Origin: an uncultured Cytophagaceae bacterium
GTDB lineage: Bacteria; Bacteroidota; Bacteroidia; Cytophagales; Microscillaceae
Reading direction: 5' to 3'
Assembly: GCA_937899305.1 (NCBI GenBank)
Contig: CALDJV010000256.1
Location: 1-8,868 of the forward strand
Length of the DNA: 8,868 nucleotides
The notes under the pieces are model-generated. The model saw only the letters and a list, made by a program, of their open reading frames with translations. It was not told where the DNA came from and ran no database searches. Of this stretch, positions 7,339 to 8,868 are shown one piece after another. The first letter of the stretch is position 1. The number at the start of each line of letters is the position of its first letter. The position numbers and the translations under genes were made by a program.

Positions 7339-8652
7339 TTATTGATAATTCAACGTCAGTGCTTCTTCCTGGTGTACTCCAAACTGTTGGAAAGCAATTT
7401 TTCGCTCAATCGGATAGTGCTCTACGCCCGTCATTTCTTTGATAATGTAGGCATTTCGATAACATCCCATTCCCAAATCAGGGGTTACAAAACCGTGGGT
7501 GTGCAATTCCGCATTTTGGACAAAAATCTCATTGCCATTGCGGTCGATACTATAGTTACGTTGTACATCGTATCGTCCTTTGTCATCCCATTGAATTCGC
7601 CCTTGAATAGCATCAATAAACGCAGGTTGTTTGTATCCATAGCCAGTTGCCATTACCAAGCCCTCGGTTGCGTGGCTGTAGTGTTTGTCTTCTTCTTGCT
7701 GGTGCAAGGTCAACTGAAACTCATTGCCTTCTTTTTGTACTGCGGTCAGTGCCGAGTGCGTACGCAAAGTAGTTTGCATGGGTACCCCAGATACCTGATG
7801 CGTGTACAATAGATCATAAATTTCATTGATCAAGTCACTATTGATGCCTTTGTAAAGGTGCTTTTGTTTGCCAATGATGTGATCTCGTTTTTGGGAAGGC
7901 AAGTTGTAGAAATAATCTACGTATTCTGGCGAAGTCATTTCCAGGGTCAACTTGCTATATTCTAATGGGAAGAATCGAGGAGAACGGGTGATCCAGTGTA
8001 ACCCATACCCTCGATCGATCTCTTGCAACAAATCATAGTAAATCTCGGCAGCGCTTTGCCCACTACCTACAACAGTAATACTTTTTTGCTGTTGTAATGC
8101 CCGTTTTTTGAACAAGTAATTAGACGAGTGTACCAAATCTTCGCTTACCGCATCACAACAAGCAGGGAGTGTAGGGTTGGTACCAGTACCCAATACCAGT
8201 TTTTTGGCTCGGTATACTTTAGTAGTTTGGTTTGCCTGATTGGTTACAGTAAGATAATAGCACCCTTCAGCGTCCTGATAATGGATTTCTTCTACTGCTT
8301 GCCCAAACTGTACGTTAGACAATTGCTGCGTCACCCATTGACAATATTGGTTGTACTCGTTACGGAGTAGTAAGAAATTTTCCCGAATGTAAAAAGAATA
8401 GATTCTGCCCTGTTTTTTGATATAATTTAAGAAACTGTAAGGGCTGGTAGGATCCGCCAAAGTCACCAAATCGGCCATAAACGGAACCTGGAGCGTTGTG
8501 GTGGGCATCAACATTCCTGGATGCCAATCAAAACTGGCTTTCTTTTCCAGAAACAAACCATCCAATTCCTCGATGGGCTCGGTCAAACAAGCCAAACTCA
8601 AATTGAAAGGGCCCAAACCAATGGCTATAAAATCATATATCTTCGTTTGCAT
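7339..8652 (-). CDS. FAD/NADPH-dependent amine N-hydroxylase (lysine/ornithine/diamine monooxygenase family) of siderophore synthesis
   Basis: This 437-residue cytoplasmic flavoprotein belongs to the IucD/AlcA/RhbE/DesB N-hydroxylase family. It is expected to hydroxylate a primary amine with O2 and NADPH, the first step in making a hydroxamate. Visible motifs are the N-terminal FAD loop GLGPFN (residues 12-17), the family block FDWHPGM...LQVPF..DLVTLADPTSPYSFLNY (41-77), the NADPH loop GSGQSAAE (196-203) and the C-terminal ATGY motif (335-338). Length is normal for the family. The start at 8652 places the FAD loop 11 residues in, as expected, and is preceded by an A-rich stretch rather than a Shine-Dalgarno. 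It is the first gene of the operon and its stop is 11 nt from the exporter start. The substrate (lysine, ornithine, putrescine, cadaverine or 1,3-diaminopropane) cannot be read from the sequence. The DesD/BibC-like synthetases downstream favour a diamine. Confidence 0.93.
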   Translation of the reverse strand: MQTKIYDFIAIGLGPFNLSLACLTEPIEELDGLFLEKKASFDWHPGMLMPTTTLQVPFMADLVTLADPTSPYSFLNYIKKQGRIYSFYIRENFLLLRNEYNQYCQWVTQQLSNVQFGQAVEEIHYQDAEGCYYLTVTNQANQTTKVYRAKKLVLGTGTNPTLPACCDAVSEDLVHSSNYLFKKRALQQQKSITVVGSGQSAAEIYYDLLQEIDRGYGLHWITRSPRFFPLEYSKLTLEMTSPEYVDYFYNLPSQKRDHIIGKQKHLYKGINSDLINEIYDLLYTHQVSGVPMQTTLRTHSALTAVQKEGNEFQLTLHQQEEDKHYSHATEGLVMATGYGYKQPAFIDAIQGRIQWDDKGRYDVQRNYSIDRNGNEIFVQNAELHTHGFVTPDLGMGCYRNAYIIKEMTGVEHYPIERKIAFQQFGVHQEEALTLNYQ

Positions 8653-8675
8653 TTTTTCTATTTGTGATTCTTAGC

Positions 8676-8692
8676 TGACCTTTCGCAGGTCA
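8676..8692. promoter_or_regulatory. Perfect 6-bp inverted repeat TGACCT-N5-AGGTCA ahead of the operon
   Basis: The arms TGACCT (8676-8681) and AGGTCA (8687-8692) are perfect inverse complements around the spacer TTCGC. The repeat ends 23 nt before the hydroxylase start codon. It could be a protein-binding operator, as its half-site symmetry suggests, or a small RNA hairpin in the leader. It does not resemble a Fur or DtxR/IdeR box. The symmetry is directly visible; the function is inferred. Confidence 0.4.
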
Positions 8693-8700
8693 AAAATTTG

Positions 8701-8715
8701 TTTATTTTTAATAAA
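8701..8715. promoter_or_regulatory. AT-only 15-bp palindrome TTTATT-TTT-AATAAA
   Basis: The arms TTTATT (8701-8706) and AATAAA (8710-8715) are perfect inverse complements with three T between them. It lies where the -33/-7 spacer would be if the -7 element at 8698-8691 is right, which is a usual site for an iron-responsive repressor. Fur operators are also AT-rich dyads, but this one matches the classical 7-1-7 Fur consensus poorly. In AT-rich DNA such a palindrome can also arise by chance. Confidence 0.3.
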
Positions 8716-8717
8716 TA

Positions 8718-8754
8718 CCAGTTACGGAGTTCAGGCTAAAATCTCAACAACTGG
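8718..8754. repeat. Interrupted inverted repeat CCAGTT ... AACTGG
   Basis: CCAGTT (8718-8723) and AACTGG (8749-8754) are perfect inverse complements. After a symmetric 3-nt mismatch on each side, GAG (8727-8729) and CTC (8743-8745) also pair, giving a stem of 6 + 3 bp with an internal loop and a 13-nt apical loop. It may be a long operator or an upstream structure. The support is only the symmetry, so it may be fortuitous. Confidence 0.25.
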
Positions 8755-8868
8755 AATTCATCAAGCCTTTCATTTTTTTCTACAGCAAAAAAAACGAAAC
8801 AAAAAATGCCGCAGCTCTAGTCTGTCTAGCTAAACTTGATCCATTGCGCCTAAAATGCTCAAACATTC

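Larger units (their letters stand above)
8653..8868 (-). promoter_or_regulatory. Probable promoter and leader region of the siderophore operon
   Basis: No convincing gene lies in these 216 nt upstream of the first gene. The stretch is AT-rich with several A/T tracts and three inverted repeats, listed separately. On the minus strand the best match I find to the Bacteroidota -7 element TAnnTTTG is AATTTTTG (8698-8691, one mismatch). About 20 nt upstream of it there is no good TTTG -33 element, only ACTG. If this is the promoter, transcription would start near 8684 and two of the inverted repeats would lie in the spacer and over the start point, where a repressor would act. I see no good match to the classical Fur box. 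The promoter position is an inference. Confidence 0.4.

Noticed and set aside
7327..7812. 161-codon plus-strand open frame opposite the hydroxylase C-terminus.
   Set aside because: Antisense shadow of a well-supported gene; no start signal or recognisable domain.
8744..8773. Nine-codon minus-strand reading frame (MKGLMNSSC) in the leader, a possible leader peptide.
   Set aside because: No ribosome binding signal, no regulatory codon run, and such short frames are expected by chance.
8801..8832. Possible intrinsic terminator of an upstream minus-strand gene: AGCTAG / CTAG-AG-CT stem followed by T-rich tracts.
   Set aside because: The stem is short and bulged, and about nine bases separate it from the first T-run; too weak to call.
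1..8868. CRISPR array, tRNA/rRNA gene, insertion sequence or phage-defence genes.
   Set aside because: No regularly spaced repeats, no tRNA-like cloverleaf, no transposase or nuclease motifs were seen.

Overview
The window is one block of siderophore genes, all on the minus strand and read from right to left. Five genes are tightly spaced: an N-hydroxylating flavin monooxygenase (8652-7339), a major facilitator exporter (7327-6023), two successive large enzymes that each join an N-terminal IucB/AlcB-type acyltransferase to a C-terminal IucA/IucC-type NIS synthetase (5981-3525 and 3510-1126), and a small nitroreductase-family flavoprotein (1136-537). Gaps between them are 11, 41, 14 and -11 nt, so a single transcript is likely. 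A sixth reading frame (483-37) begins like a membrane acyltransferase of the HGSNAT/DUF1624 type but stops after 148 residues and looks truncated.

The genes suggest a complete short route to an NRPS-independent hydroxamate siderophore. The monooxygenase would hydroxylate the free amine of a diamine (or lysine/ornithine), the acyltransferase domains would acylate the hydroxylamine from an acyl-CoA, and the synthetase domains would join or cyclise the units through an acyl-adenylate. The MFS protein would export the product. Both synthetase domains resemble the DesD/AlcC/BibC group (type C, acting on succinyl-type carboxylates) and I see no type A (IucA-like, citrate-using) partner. A bisucaberin-, putrebactin- or desferrioxamine-like product is therefore more likely than an aerobactin/rhizobactin-like one. 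The acyltransferase-synthetase fusion has a precedent in BibC of bisucaberin biosynthesis. Two different fusions side by side is the unusual feature here, and the first copy has lost residues that the second keeps. No amine-forming decarboxylase, TonB receptor or reductase of the usual siderophore families lies in the window.

Right end (8653-8868): at least 216 nt of AT-rich, gene-free DNA ahead of the first gene. It holds three inverted repeats and is the probable promoter/operator region. Left end (1-36): AT-rich sequence with stops in all three minus-strand frames just after the short acyltransferase-like frame.

Organism: probably a member of the Bacteroidota, possibly a marine Cytophagales-type gliding bacterium. 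The reasons are the lack of well-placed Shine-Dalgarno sequences ahead of clearly real genes, A-rich start regions, moderate GC and the general protein character. This is an inference; nothing in the window is a taxonomic marker.
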